DNA from: Drosophila miranda
Taxonomy: Eukaryota; Arthropoda; Insecta; Diptera; Drosophilidae
Reading direction: 5' to 3'
Length of the DNA: 64,000 bases
NCBI RefSeq assembly: GCF_003369915.1
Contig: NW_022881614.1
Span: 34,718,342-34,782,341, forward strand
A model generated the notes under the pieces. That model ran no database searches. It had not been told where the DNA came from and worked only from the letters and a program-made list of their open reading frames with translations. The position numbers and the translations under genes are program-made. Within the stretch, counting starts at the first letter, position 1; the number at the start of each line of letters is the position of its first letter. This document shows positions 1-10,350 of the stretch, piece by piece.

Positions 1-829
1 ACCGGAGCTCGATGACGAAGTCCTTGAACGGTTCGCCCACCGCTAGTTTGCGGTCCCTGATCTGGTCTTCCAATTGCTCGAAGTACCGGGGAGGTAGGAA
101 AAAGACTAGGAATTCCTGGCGGAAATCGACCCAAGAGGCGCTCTGGAGTCGGCTGGTGCGGAACCAACGGTTGGCTCGGTCGGTGAGGAGCTCTGCCATG
201 GCTCGCGGCCCGTAGTTCATGTCTACCCCGTACGAGAGGGCACGCTCTTCCAGTAGTTCGACGAACGACAGTGGGTCGTCCTGCCCGTCGAACTGGATTC
301 CCCACTTTCGGATCCGTTCCGCCATCTGTGCGGCCTGACTGTAGTGGTGACCGTCTGTGGGGCCATTTCCCCCTGCTGTCGGCAAGATCCTTCTCATGGG
401 CGAAGGCCTTGGCTCCGGGGGCGGGGGCTTCGGTAGATCTTCGACGGTTATCGATGTCGGTGAGGTGCTGGCTTTGCCCTCCATGACTCCTGGAACTTGT
501 AGGCTGAGTTTGGGGTCCGTCTTCCGCTTCTCTGTTAGTGCTGAGATGTCGGGCTGGGGCGATCTGGCTCGTCCTGGCGATCTGGCGTACTGCCACTCGA
601 GCTCTGCCAACCTGACCCAGGCATCGTGTTCGAGGGGCCCGGCGACTAGTTCGGCGAAATTTCTCCGCAAATCTTCCACGTTACCCTCGCGGCTGAATCC
701 AAATTCCTCCGAGAAGGACTCCAGCTCCTCTCGGCGGCGTTTGTGTATCCAGCCGGTACTCACCCCTGGGTTGGCGACAAATTCTCCAGGGTAATACCCA
801 CTGGGCTGTTCCTCTGTATGGGATTCCAT
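1..829 (-). CDS. LTR retrotransposon gag, partial at left edge (Osvaldo/Ulysses-like)
   Basis: Open minus-strand frame with its first ATG at 829; a TGA lies about 50 bases upstream in the same frame and the frame runs off the window at base 1. The product begins MESHTEEQPSGYY and has a basic, glutamate-rich, then proline-rich N-terminal half. A capsid-like region follows (about codon 165 on: MAERIRKWGIQFDG, then SWVDFRQEFLVFFLPPRY and KLAVGEPFKDFVIELR), which is the shape of Gypsy-type gag capsid domains in which a tRNA-Lys primed element packages its RNA. No zinc knuckle is seen because the C-terminus lies outside the window. The leader, primer-binding site and LTR lie directly upstream in the right order. 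Assignment to the Osvaldo/Ulysses group is inferred from the primer type and long LTR; the gag identity is fairly sure, the family name is not. Confidence 0.7.
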   Translation of the reverse strand, partial: MESHTEEQPSGYYPGEFVANPGVSTGWIHKRRREELESFSEEFGFSREGNVEDLRRNFAELVAGPLEHDAWVRLAELEWQYARSPGRARSPQPDISALTEKRKTDPKLSLQVPGVMEGKASTSPTSITVEDLPKPPPPEPRPSPMRRILPTAGGNGPTDGHHYSQAAQMAERIRKWGIQFDGQDDPLSFVELLEERALSYGVDMNYGPRAMAELLTDRANRWFRTSRLQSASWVDFRQEFLVFFLPPRYFEQLEDQIRDRKLAVGEPFKDFVIELR

Positions 830-1106
830 CGCTCCGGTTGTTACTCGAGTTGGCTGTTTCGCTGGGCTTGCGCTTTTCCTTCACTAGGGCACTGTGTCGA
901 GCTTCGCGGCTGACGCTTCGAATTTCTTCTCGGGGTGACGGCACTGTTAGCGTTTCTCTGTCGCAGTGTCCCTCTTTCGTCTGCTCGTTGCGCAACTCTT
1001 GCCGTTGGTATTGTGCGAGGTCGGGGTTTTCTTCGGGTCGTTTTCTTGTGTTCTTCTCTAGTGGCCGTGGGGTTTTATTCCACAAACCCTCGCTGACGTT
1101 CCCTTG

Positions 1107-1125
1107 GGTCCCTGCTCGGGCGCCA
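1107..1125 (-). other. Primer-binding site, tRNA-Lys type
   Basis: Minus strand reads TGGCGCCCGAGCAGGGACC, differing by one base in the shared part from the well-known lysine-tRNA primer site of retroviruses. It sits between the LTR edge (1128) and the leader of the minus-strand gag, where minus-strand DNA synthesis would be primed. Confidence 0.8.
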
Positions 1126-1127
1126 CT

Positions 1128-2040
1128 TGTGATGGACCTATTTCAGGCTGAGGTAAGCTCAGTCACGTCCAGGGGTCAATCCACAAGAAATTTGTAGAAA
1201 TGGATGGAACCTTAAGGGCGGCGTCGGGGGGGCGGCCTATCGTAGAGAAGTGGATCGGGGCTGGAGTGAACGTCGCTCGTCGTGTTTACGAAACGGCGTG
1301 CGTGGACTCGGGGTTTGGTAGTGTCGGTGCCTCGGCTGGTTGGAGTGAACTTACGCAATCAGGTGTTACTTTGATAATTCGACACTTTATTATAATTCTT
1401 AGCACTTTAAATGAACTTAGTTTAATTGATCGCCGGTGTTTCTTGTAAATTCCGGGTACAACGTCTGTACTCCGAACCAGGTTTCTGCGTAAGTTTTTGG
1501 TACCACGTCCGTACTTTGAGCCGGGTTTCTGCGTAAGTTTTTGGTACCACGTCCGTACTCTGAGCCGGGTTTCTGCGTAAGTTGCTCTTTGGTTCTCGTC
1601 GCCGTCTTTTTATAGGCCCGTATTGCTGGGTCTGCGGGTTTGACAAATGCACTTCCGCGTCGGGGTGCACTTTGCCGTTCTTGGTGATCGTCGCAGATTT
1701 TCGCGGCGTCGACTTTCCTCCGTCGATGAACCCGGAAGACCGCCCTTGGCCGATGGCTTGGCCTGGAGTGGGGAAAGTTCGCGTGACCTGATGTTTTTGG
1801 TCATCGTTATAGAGTTGGCGCGTGTTGATCGGTGGTTGCTTGCGGAGGGGGGGCGTTGGTTGCGGGGTGTGGTGCGATGCTCTCATTATAAGTCGGGGGA
1901 CGGATTGTATCGAAACCTTTTAGGTTCGTTACAAGCGTATACCATTGGTTGTTGCTTTTGGATCAGTTGGCAATTGAAAAGTTGCATAATACTACTCATG
2001 AATTAAAATAGAGTAAAATATTTAACATTTTTTTAAAACA
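1128..2040 (-). mobile_element. 5' LTR of the Osvaldo/Ulysses-like element
   Basis: In plus orientation the block opens TGTGATGG two bases beyond the primer-binding site. The far edge is placed at the CA of AAAACA at 2039-2040, where a different repeat type begins; that edge is uncertain because no partner LTR is in the window. The block holds a 44-bp tandem repeat. A minus-strand TATAAT-like site lies near 1884. Long frames in it on both strands have no recognisable protein. Confidence 0.55.
1447..1587. repeat. 44-bp tandem repeat inside the LTR, about 3 copies
   Basis: The phrase TTTCTGCGTAAGTT recurs at 1482, 1526 and 1570 (period exactly 44), each preceded by a near copy of ACGTCCGTACT and GAGCCGGG. 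The first unit is the most diverged. Confidence 0.9.
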
Positions 2041-2145
2041 TGCGGAATCCTCCGCTCTGAACACGGAATGGACCTACAGAGTGCAATCGACAATCAAGAA
2101 ATCAACTCCGATTAGACCCAACACGTCATAACATGTCTCTCTAAC

Positions 2146-2400
2146 GACATACTCAAAATGATATAGGGGTATACTAGATTTGTGGTGAAAATTGATGTGT
2201 GTAGCGCCCAGAAGGAAGCGTTTCCGCCCCATAAAGTATATGTAAATATTCTTGATCAGCATCAATAGCCGAATCGATCGAGACATATATGTTTGTCCGT
2301 CCCGATGAGTGCCCAGATCTCAGAGCCTATAAGAGCTAGAGAAACCATGTTAAGTATCCACACTCCTGTGACCCCACACTCTCATTGTTAAAAGTGTATT
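2146..2400 (+). repeat. Degenerate DINE-1/ISY-type repeat (Helentron-like, non-autonomous)
   Basis: An eroded match to the head of the repeats at 4870 and 9374: ACTCAAAATGA, GATTTGTGGTGAAAA, CCCCATAAAGTATATG and TTGATCAGCATCAATAGCCGA occur in the same order. The (GTCY)n microsatellite is reduced to a few units near 2293. The tail is not recognisable. It is the oldest-looking copy in the window. Confidence 0.7.
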
Positions 2401-2509
2401 TTAAAATTTCCCCATTCATTAGTTAAATTACACTTTTATTTATTTAAATATTTTAGTACGAGTATCATATAGGAGCAGAGGTCGCATGTCGCACCCCTTG
2501 CATGTTAAC

Positions 2510-3298
2510 CTATGCATAAGTGGCCCGTTGCTGGGCGATCCAGTTCTTGAAATGGGCCACATTCGCATAGACACCGGGAGTATTGGGACAGGCACAGCCC
2601 TCGCCCCAGGACACGATGCCGAAGAGCTGATTGTTGACGACCAGCGGTCCGCCGGAGTCGCCCTGGCAGGCATCCTTGCCACCCTCTGGCAGTCCTGCAC
2701 AGAGCATGGCCTCGCTGATGGGTCGCCAGTAGTAAGTATCCTGGCATTGGACGCTGTCCACGAGCGGTACCTGGACCTGCTGCAGCTTATTGGACGACAG
2801 GCCGCTCTCCTGGGTGTAGCCCCATCCGCTGACAGTGGCCACTGCGCCCACTGGCGGCTGCTCTGTGGCTGCCTCAATCGCTCCAATACTGCTGGCGTCC
2901 GTCAGGGGCAGCGGTGGCGAGACGATCACCAGAGCGATGTCGTTATCCGTTGTGGTGGCATTGTAGTTCTCGTGAGGGATCAGCTGCTCCACGCGCACCA
3001 CCAGGGCATGCATTCCAGCCCGGTTATCGGTCCCGGCCACCACCAGGAAGTTCTCCGCCTCTCGGTTGTATACACAATGGGCAGCGGTCACAATCGTCCG
3101 ACTGTCCAGAACGCTTCCGCCGCAGGTCTGCGCATAGGCGCTGCTGGTGGAGCTGCGTCTGCGCAGCTGTACCACATATTTGGCAAAGTAATTGGAGGTG
3201 TCCACGCCACCCACAATGCGGCCTTCCAGGTCAGCATTCGCGGCGCAGATGGCCAGCAGAAGAAGGGCGGCGGCGGGCGCGGATCGAGCTTTGTTCAT
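2510..3298 (-). CDS. etaTry: Eta-trypsin, intact secreted serine protease
   Basis: A 262-residue S1A serine protease on one exon. The start at 3298 (MNKARSAPAAALLLL) was chosen because it opens directly into a signal peptide; an upstream in-frame start at 3355 would bury it. Activation cleavage is predicted at R27-IVGG. The catalytic triad is complete: His74 in TAAHC, Asp120 in DNDIAL, Ser215 in GDSGGPL. Asp209 in the KDACQGD motif gives cleavage after Lys/Arg. Phrases such as TAAHCVYNREAENFLVVAG match D. melanogaster etaTry as I remember it. An oddity is the added cysteine in GEGCACPN, where I recall arginine in the relative. It is one of three trypsins here without a break, and most likely acts in the larval or adult gut lumen. 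Confidence 0.93.
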   Translation of the reverse strand: MNKARSAPAAALLLLAICAANADLEGRIVGGVDTSNYFAKYVVQLRRRSSTSSAYAQTCGGSVLDSRTIVTAAHCVYNREAENFLVVAGTDNRAGMHALVVRVEQLIPHENYNATTTDNDIALVIVSPPLPLTDASSIGAIEAATEQPPVGAVATVSGWGYTQESGLSSNKLQQVQVPLVDSVQCQDTYYWRPISEAMLCAGLPEGGKDACQGDSGGPLVVNNQLFGIVSWGEGCACPNTPGVYANVAHFKNWIAQQRATYA

Positions 3299-3671
3299 TT
3301 TGTTGTTCAGGAAGCTATTAAAATTTCTTTGGAAGGGATCGTTGCAATCAGCCAAAAGCTTTGGGACTATCTTGAATTGGTCAATAAATTGGATTGGGTA
3401 TTACCCCGATAAGATGGCAAATGGCAAACTAATTGCTTATAGCCACCCAAGGGCATGAGAAGACCATGGCTGACTAAGAGACTATTGGCGATAAGCACCC
3501 TCGAAACAGTTTGGTTTTGGTTGATTTTCAATATAAATATAAAGACACTTACTTAGCTTTAGAGAGCTTTCTGATTGATTTTTAATCTCTTAGGTACTGG
3601 AATTTTGTGGAATCCCTGAAAGTATACATGATTCGGAACGAACTATACCAAACAATGAGCTATGGAAAGAT

Positions 3672-4453
3672 CTACAGACTTTCGGCATTCTCAACGATCC
3701 AATCACGCAGAGCGGGTACACTGGCATAGACGCTGGGCAGCAGATTTGAGGCGCAGCCATAGCCCCAGGACACAATGCCCACGAGCTTATTCTCGGCCAC
3801 CAGAGGACCACCGGAGTCGCCCTGGCAGGCATCCTTCTTCTTCTCGTAGGCACATACCATGGTGTCGTAGATGATCTCGCCGTACTTGTACTCATCCGAG
3901 GCACACAACTGCCAGTCCACGATGTATACGGTCACTGCCTGAAGGACCTTTGGCAGGGTCATGCACCAGAAGTAGCACTTAGATCCCCACCCAGTGACAA
4001 TGGCAGGCGTCCCCGTGGCTGGCGTCTCTTTGGCCAGCTCTATGTAGCGGATATCTTCGGTCTCCTAAACTTCCTCGGCCAGCTTCAAGATTCATACATC
4101 AAACTCCATGGTGCTGGAGCTGTATTTTTCGTTGTATGCGAGCTCTCGGACCGACACCACCAGTCCCCCCTCATTGTACAGCGTAGAACCGAGGCGGACA
4201 TAGACCTTGGAGGCCTTGCGGCCCTGCAGACAATGAGCCGCCGTCACCATGGTGTTCTTGTTGACCAAGCTGCCTCCGCAAAAGTGGGAGTCACGCTTTG
4301 TCTGCAGCGACACCTGGTAGGGATGGGCCTGGTGGTGTCCTCGCCGCCCACTATGCGACCCTCTCGCGCGAAGGGACTGCGAGCGACGCTGACAGTCCCT
4401 GCCCAGGCACTGCCCACAGCCAGGCAGGCCAACAGTGCTACTAATCCGTGCAT
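3672..4453 (-). pseudogene. thetaTry: Theta-trypsin pseudogene
   Basis: Starts MHGLVALLACLAVGS at 4453 with a good signal peptide and activation site EGRIVGGEDTT, and ends WIVENAESL with TAG at 3672. It matches thetaTry in EYKYGEIIYDTMVCAYEKKK. Three lesions are visible: a frameshift just after GGEDTT (about 4335), a TGA at 4092-4094 directly after the catalytic-Asp motif EFDV, and a TAG at 4065-4067. Both stops replace codons expected to be sense in relatives. His (TAAHC), Asp (EFDV) and Ser (GDSGGPL) codons all remain, so decay is recent. It lies 374 bp from etaTry in the same orientation. Three independent lesions make sequencing error an unlikely full explanation. Confidence 0.9.
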
Positions 4454-4869
4454 TTTCGGAGAAAACTAAGCCATGTGCTGATCCATGCAGTCCTATTTGT
4501 AGCTTTCCATCGAGCACCACTGGAGTGATCGAGTGTTCCGTCTGACAGTATCGTGCAATCATTAAAGTTCGGGAATTAGCATCCGCGTGCCTGAAGAGAC
4601 TCTTCAGCGTAATCCGGTCGTCCCAATCGTTATCGCCACGACTTCTTATCTGCCAAAGGCACCCACCGCACGGAATCAGAAGAACTGTTGCCGCATTGCC
4701 GCTCGGAAGTACGCACTTGAACACCTTTTATGGACTTATTGTCTTAAAGATATAAATATGGTACACTTTGATTGTTCATCGGCATGTGTTATAATGTGTT
4801 GTACGTCGTTTGAGTGGATGAGTTGGTTGAGTACTCGCATTTTTGTCGCAAAAAGCACACCTTATTTTT
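4454..4869. other. Upstream flank of thetaTry
   Basis: No gene seen. A weak minus-strand TATA-like site (CTACAAATAGG) lies about 40 bp upstream of the thetaTry ATG, at roughly 4491-4501. Confidence 0.4.
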
Positions 4870-5508
4870 ATACCCGATACTCAAAATGAGTATTGGGGTA
4901 TATTAGATTTGTGGTAAAAGTGGATGTGTGTAACGTCCAGAAGGAATCGTTTCCGACCCCATAAAGTATATATATTCTTGATCAGCATCAATAGCCGAGT
5001 CGATTGAGCCATGTCTGTCTGTCCGTCTGTCCGTCCGTCCGTCTGTCCGTCTGTCCGTCCCCTTCAGCGCCTAGTGCTCAAAGACTATAAGAGCTAGAGA
5101 AACGATGTTTTGGATCCAGACTTCTGTGATATGTCACTGCTACAAAAATATTTCAAAACTTCGCCCCGCCCACTTCCGCCCCCACAAAAAACGAAAATCT
5201 GTTGCATCCACAATATTGCACATTCGAGAAAACTAAAAACGCAGAATCATAGATAATGACCATATCTATCAGATTGCTGAATCTGGATCAGATCGGATCA
5301 TTTTTGTAGCCAAAAGCAAGAAATCAATTTTCAGTGGCTACGCAGCGCCCGACGTCACGCTCAGACTGATTTTCTGTCTCTCTCGCACGCACTCTTTGTC
5401 GTGTCGTTTAATATTAGCGGCGTCTGCCGGAGGAGAGTTATACTGACTTAGCATCGGGTATAACCGTAGAGTTGCGGTGTCCGCAGCAACTCACAACGTT
5501 CCCCCTCG
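4870..5508 (+). repeat. DINE-1/ISY/SGM-type Helentron-like repeat, internally shortened
   Basis: The head is an inverted repeat (ATACCC.ATACTC then GAGTAT.GGGTAT) followed by CCCCATAAAGTATATATA and a (GTCY)n microsatellite near 5014-5060. The tail carries a short hairpin (TGCGG TGT CCGCA near 5473-5485) and ends CCCCCTCG beside a T-run. Head palindrome, internal proto-microsatellite and 3' hairpin are the hallmarks of this non-coding Drosophila repeat class. It is about 640 bp against about 980 bp for the copy at 9374. Confidence 0.82.
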
Positions 5509-6718
5509 TTTTCGTTTTGGGGTTTACGATCTAATAGTGTACCTGTGGCCCCAATATACGAGTAGAATTTCCCATAAGGTCATCAAAAAGTCATTACTTT
5601 AACTAATTACCCTCAAAAGTTACCTAATCAATGATATAACGAAGATACCCCAAATTTCTCTATCGCAGTCGTCCATTCAGTATCAAACCGCTCATCAAAC
5701 CACACCCAGGTGCTGCAATCGTCAATAAAAACAGAGCAGGCTCTTTAAATTAAATTGAAAGTTATCAGATTGCAAAAAGACTTTATAAACAATATTATCT
5801 GCCAAGAGTTCCCAGAATAAATGGTGAAATGTATTAAATTATTTATCGGCTAAAAGGGACTTTCATTATAAAAATATATTTATTTTTATTTTTTGTATTT
5901 GATGAACATTTTTTTTGTTTTATCTGCAAAGATAGTCTTCTTGAGAACGATCTTTATATGGCTTGTACAATCTATTATCATTTGAGTAAACTCAATCAAA
6001 AAATAATGAAAATAAAACAAAATACAGAAAAATTATATTTTTTACTGTCTAAATCAATCAAAACTTATCTGTTCTGTTATGTTGCGGTCAATTAATCTTG
6101 ATGTACGAATGACGTAGCCGTCCAGACAGTCAAGATGGAGTGGAAACCTAGCCACGCGATGCACTCAAGGATTGATTAGATACACCACTTGAGTGCCGAC
6201 AGGCAAATGTTTACCCCATTCTCGAGAAAACTTAAAACCAAGGATATCAATTAGAACCAAGTAAAAAGCCACATTCCGACTAGAAGATACCCTCTACACA
6301 GATATACCTAGTTGTCTCCCACCAATACTCACTATTCTTAATCTTTTTTCTGTCTATTGAAATCGCTTTGAAAATATAAATCAGAATATGCATCTTCCAT
6401 GCTACATGCCTTATGAATGCAACGTATTTATACACGAATACAATATACCCTTGCACAATACGAATACCGCGAACCATAATGACCGACGTAATTCGGGTGA
6501 ATTCCCTCGAAACCCTCAAAAGATACTCGTAACGTGTGAAGTGATAGGAATCTGTAAGCAAGAACCAACTTCCGCCTAAGCACGCCTTATCCTTATTTCT
6601 TCGATAATCATTTAAGAGGAGTATAACGTTTGGTTTCCTTAAATCCCAAAAAGAGGGAGAGTTTCGAAATAGTGTTTGCAAAACTTTATTGAATTTACTG
6701 AAGGGATAATTTATTCAG
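5509..6718. other. AT-rich intergenic DNA
   Basis: No coding frame with recognisable content on either strand. Only simple AT-rich stretches and short T-runs around 5870-6060 are seen. Confidence 0.5.
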
Positions 6719-7489
6719 TTAGATCGAGTTGGCAGCACTGACAACCCAGGTGCGGAGGACAGCAACATCGGCGTAGACACCGGGGTAGTTGGCGTAGGCG
6801 CAGCCATGGTTCCAGGACACAACACCGACCAGATTTCCGCCGGAGACCAATGGGCCGCCGGAATCGCCTTGGCAGGCATCCTTGCCGCTGGCATAAGCGC
6901 AGATCATTGTGCTCTTGATTTGGCTACCATAACCGTAGGTGGAGGAAGCGCACTGCGACTGGCTGACGATGTTCACGTTCACATACTGCAGGGTGGTGGG
7001 GATGGAGCTGGAGCCCGAGGACTGGGTGCCCTAGCCGGAGACGGCGGCAGAGGCTCCATTGGCTGGGTTGTAGGTAGCGAGGGCAATGGCCTTGATGTTA
7101 AAGCTGAGGCCCAGGGAAGAGCTCAGCCTGATGACAGCGATGTCGTTGACCATGGTGTTGGCGTTGTAGCCCTCATGGTTCTTGAAGGACGCAACCTTGA
7201 CGACGGTGCCGCCGGAGTTCCAGTAGGTGGAACCGGCACGGACCTGGAGGGTCGAGGCGGACACGGACTGCAGGCAGTGAGCAGCGGTTACAATGATTTT
7301 GGCGGAGTAGACCGAGCCACCGCAGGAGTGGGAGCCACTGCGCTGCAGGGAGATCTGCCAGGGGAAGCTGCTGATGGTGGTGGCGGAGCCTCCAACAATG
7401 CGGCCATCCAGCTGGGGCAGGAGACCCTCTGGGATGGTGCCGCCCAGGGCGCAGGCGACAGCCGACAACAAGATCACGAACTTCAGCAT
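6719..7489 (-). pseudogene. Alpha/beta-type trypsin with a single nonsense codon
   Basis: 257 codons including the stop, start [17 protein letters not shown] at 7489, activation site DGR30-IVGG, His71, Asp116 and Ser210 all present, and end SAANSI. The only reading-frame break is TAG at 7031-7033, replacing the conserved Trp153 of SGWG; the frame continues unbroken on both sides. The text is closest to the alpha/beta/gamma/delta-Try group ([15 protein letters not shown]). A second oddity is SWNHGC, where trypsins have SWGYGC: the S1-pocket glycine (chymotrypsin 216) is Asn. A TATA box and spacing like those of the intact copies suggest it was recently expressed. It could be a polymorphism, a pseudogene or one wrong base. 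Confidence 0.9.
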
Positions 7490-7535
7490 GTTGAGCGTTG
7501 CTAGCGAATGGTTGGTTACAAAACGCACACCGGCC

Positions 7536-7543
7536 CTTTTATA
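7536..7543 (-). promoter_or_regulatory. TATA box of the trypsin starting at 7489
   Basis: TATAAAAG on the minus strand, 46 bp before the ATG, the same spacing as in the intact plus-strand trypsin at 11846. Confidence 0.75.
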
Positions 7544-7693
7544 GACCCCCACTGACATGGCGTTATCTGGTGAGTGGACTCCATGAATAGAATTACAGCC
7601 ACGACGCAAAATGACGGAATGAAGAGATACCAAATCAATTTTGATTGCGGTTTATTGAAGTGTTTTCTGTCAAGGGACTACACAGTGAGAGCC

Positions 7694-8464
7694 TTAGACT
7701 TCGTCGGCGGTCTTCTCGATCCACTCGTGGAAGTGGGCGACGTCAGCATAGACACCGGGATACCTCACATCGCCGCAGCCATAGCCCCAGGAGACAACGC
7801 CGACGAGACGGCTGCCGGAGACCAGGGGACCGCCAGAATCGCCCTGGCAGGCATCCTTGTGCTCGGCGTAGGCGCAGATCATGGTGTCCTTGATCTTGCT
7901 GCCATAGCTGAACTCGTCGGAGGCGCACTTCTCGCGATCAACGATCTTGAGGTCGACGGCCAACAGATGGTCGGGAATGACGCTGCCGCCGGACTCGGTG
8001 GTGCCCCAGCCGGAGACAACAGCCTTGGCTCCTTCGCGTGGGTTGGAGCTGGCAATGCGGATTTCCCTAATGCTCGAGCGGAAGCTCAGCTCGGACTCGA
8101 TGCGGATGATGGCAATGTCGTTGACCATGGTGCTGGCGTCGTATCCCTCGTGGTTCCTGAAAGCACGCACCGAGTGCACGCTACCGCCGGAGCGCCAGTA
8201 GGTGCTGCCCACGCGAACCTTCAGATCCTTGGCCTCAATCGACTGTAGGCAGTGAGCAGCAGTGATGACGATGTCGTGGGAGTAGATGGAGCCACCGCAG
8301 AAGTGGGATCCGCTGCGCTGCAGGGACACCTGGTAAGGGTGAGCCTCGATGCTGGTCTCGTAGCCACCGACAATGCGGCCATCCAGCTGGGGCAGGAGAC
8401 CCTCGGGGATGGTGCCGCCCAATGCGCAGGCGACAGCAGACAACAAGATCACGAACTTCAACAT
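7694..8464 (-). CDS. epsilonTry: Epsilon-trypsin, intact secreted serine protease
   Basis: 256 residues, one exon, start [17 protein letters not shown] at 8464. An in-frame start farther upstream is ignored because it would run back through the neighbouring divergent trypsin. The signal peptide and propeptide end at R30-IVGGYETSI. His71, Asp116, Ser210 and specificity Asp204 are all in place, as are the six usual cysteines. [22 protein letters not shown] and [10 protein letters not shown] match epsilonTry. The first 34 codons are almost base-for-base those of the alpha-type copies beside it although the mature domains differ, which suggests gene conversion at the 5' end. It is divergent from the trypsin at 8556 with only 91 bp between the start codons. 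Confidence 0.95.
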   Translation of the reverse strand: MLKFVILLSAVACALGGTIPEGLLPQLDGRIVGGYETSIEAHPYQVSLQRSGSHFCGGSIYSHDIVITAAHCLQSIEAKDLKVRVGSTYWRSGGSVHSVRAFRNHEGYDASTMVNDIAIIRIESELSFRSSIREIRIASSNPREGAKAVVSGWGTTESGGSVIPDHLLAVDLKIVDREKCASDEFSYGSKIKDTMICAYAEHKDACQGDSGGPLVSGSRLVGVVSWGYGCGDVRYPGVYADVAHFHEWIEKTADEV

Positions 8465-8508
8465 ATTCAACAAACCAGCGAAAAGAAAGGAATAGGCTGC
8501 AAAACACC

Positions 8509-8516
8509 TATAAAAG
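8509..8516. promoter_or_regulatory. Single TATA element between divergent trypsins
   Basis: TATAAAAG on plus, 47 bp before the ATG at 8556. On minus the same bases read CTTTTATAG, 45 bp before the epsilonTry ATG at 8464. No other TATA-like sequence lies in the 91-bp spacer. Confidence 0.7.
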
Positions 8517-8555
8517 CGAAACCCAGTTCTACAGACAATGTATTCATTTCGCAAT

Positions 8556-9325
8556 ATGTTGAAGTTCGTGATCTTGTTGTCTGCTGTCGCCTGCGCCCTG
8601 GGAGGCACCATCCCAGAGGGTCTCCTGCCCCAGCTGGATGGCCGCATTGTTGGAGGCTCCGCCACCACCATCAGCAGCTTCCCCTGGCAGATCTCCCTGC
8701 AGCGCAGTGGCTCCCACTCCTGCGGTGGCTCGGTCTACTCCGCCAGCATCGTTGTGACCGCTGCTCACTGCCTGCAGTCCGTGTCCGCCTCGACCCTCCA
8801 GGTCCGTGCCGGTTCCAATTACTGGAGCTCCGGCGGCACCGCCGTCAAGGTTGCGTCCTTCAAGAACCACGAGGGCTACAACGCCAACACCATGGTCAAC
8901 GACATCGCTGTCATCAGGCTGAGCTCTTTCCTGGGCTTCAGCTCCACCATCAAGGCTATCGGTCTGGCCAGCTCTGCTCCCAGTAACGGTGCTGCTGCTT
9001 CCGTCTCCGGCTGGGGCACCCAGTCCTCCGGCTCCAGCTCCATCCCACCACCCTGCAGTACGTGAACGTGAACATCGTCGGCCAGTCGCAGTGCGCCTCC
9101 TCCAGCTACAGCTATGGTAGCCAGATCAAGTCCTCCATGATCTGCGCTGCTTCCAGCGGCAAGGATGCCTGCCAGGGTGATTCCGGAGGCCCATTGGTCT
9201 CCGGCGGTGTCCTCGTTGGTGTTGTGTCCTGGGGCTATGGCTGCGCCTTGTCCAACTACCCCGGAGTGTACGCCGATGTTGCTGCCCTCCGCTCGTGGGT
9301 GGTCAACGCCGCCAACTCGGTCTAA
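8556..9325 (+). pseudogene. Alpha/delta-type trypsin with a one-base frameshift
   Basis: 770 bases against 771 in the intact copies. The start is [17 protein letters not shown] at 8556; an upstream in-frame ATG at 8538 is less likely since every relative starts at MLKF. His71 and Asp116 are present. The frame is lost at 9044-9046, where three C replace the four C of the sister gene; the rest ([23 protein letters not shown], end NAANSV) is intact in the next frame. The 3' flank GAACTATTGCGAAATTAAA is shared with the gene at 11846, showing a recent duplication or conversion. The loss of one base in a C-run makes assembly error a real alternative to pseudogenisation. Confidence 0.9.
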
Positions 9326-9373
9326 GAACTATTGCGAAATTAAACAATATCTGAACACACTTAATATCTTTTT

Positions 9374-10350
9374 ATACCCGATACTCAAAATGAGTATTGG
9401 GGTATATTCGATTTGTGGTAAAAGTGGATGTGTGTAACGTCCAGAAGGAATCGTTTCCGACCCCATAAAGTATATATATTCTTGATCAGCATCAATAGCC
9501 GAGTCGATTGAGCCCTGTCTGTCTGTCCGTCTGTCCGTCCGTCCGTCCGTCCGTCCGTCCGTCCCCTTCAGCGCCTAGTGCTCAAAGACTATAAGAGCTA
9601 GAGCAACGATGTTTTGGATCCAGACTTCTGTGATATGTCACTGCTTCAAAAATATTTCAAAACTTCGCCCCGCCCACTTCCGCCCCCACAAATGACGAAA
9701 ATCTGTGGCATCCACATTTTTAAAGATACGATAAAACCAAAAACGCAGAATCGTAGAGGATGACTATATGTTCTAGAGTGTAAAATCTCAACCAGATCGT
9801 ATAATTATTATAGCCAGAATCAAGAAAACAATTTCATTCTTTCTCGCTCTGTCTCTCTCTAACACACAGGTTTCATGGTCGGTTTTGCAAATTGCAAAAT
9901 ATGAGTTCAAGGATCTCAGAACCTATAAGATCCAGAGCAACCAAATTTGGTATCCACACTCCTGTGATATCGGACCTTGACCGTTTCGTGTCCACATTTC
10001 GCCCCACCCCCTTCCGCCCACACAAAGAACGAAAATCTGTTGCATCCACAATATTGCACATTCGAGAAAACTAAAAACGCAGAATCGTAGATAATGACCA
10101 TATCTATCAGATTGCTGAATCTGGATCAGATCAGATAATTTTTATAGCCAAAAGGAACAAATCAATTTGCACTGGCTACGCAGCCCCCGACGTCACGCTC
10201 AGATTGATTTTCTGTCTCTCTCGCACGAACTCTTTGTCGTGTCGTTTAATATTAGCGGCGTCTGCCGGAGGAGAGCCATACTGACTAAGTATCGGGTATT
10301 ACTGTAGAGTTGCGGTGTCCGCAGCAACTCACAACGTTCCCCCTCGTTTT
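9374..10350 (+). repeat. Near full-length DINE-1/ISY-type Helentron-like repeat
   Basis: Head palindrome at 9374-9405, (GTCY)n at about 9518-9565, a GC-rich middle with repeated CCGCCC motifs, tail hairpin TGCGG TGT CCGCA near 10311-10323, and end CCCCCTCG before TTTTT. It sits about 50 bp after the stop of the frameshifted trypsin and flanks on both sides are T-runs. No coding capacity. It is the best reference copy in the window. Confidence 0.85.

Noticed and set aside
681-1085. 134-codon minus-strand frame upstream of the left gag
   Set aside because: It overlaps the start of gag in another frame, contains no recognisable motif and lies in the leader.
1422-1886. 154-codon minus-strand frame in the left LTR
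   Set aside because: It spans the 44-bp tandem repeats (its repeated peptide is a by-product of them) and has no domain.
4092-4724. Upstream extension of thetaTry to 4724
   Set aside because: It reads through the promoter region; the relative starts at the MHGLV signal peptide at 4453.
6280-6681. 133-codon minus-strand frame in the intergenic region
   Set aside because: Low-complexity composition, no domain and no promoter or splice context.
8235-8986. Long frames antisense to the trypsins
   Set aside because: GC-rich codon bias of the trypsin genes leaves antisense frames open; no independent evidence.
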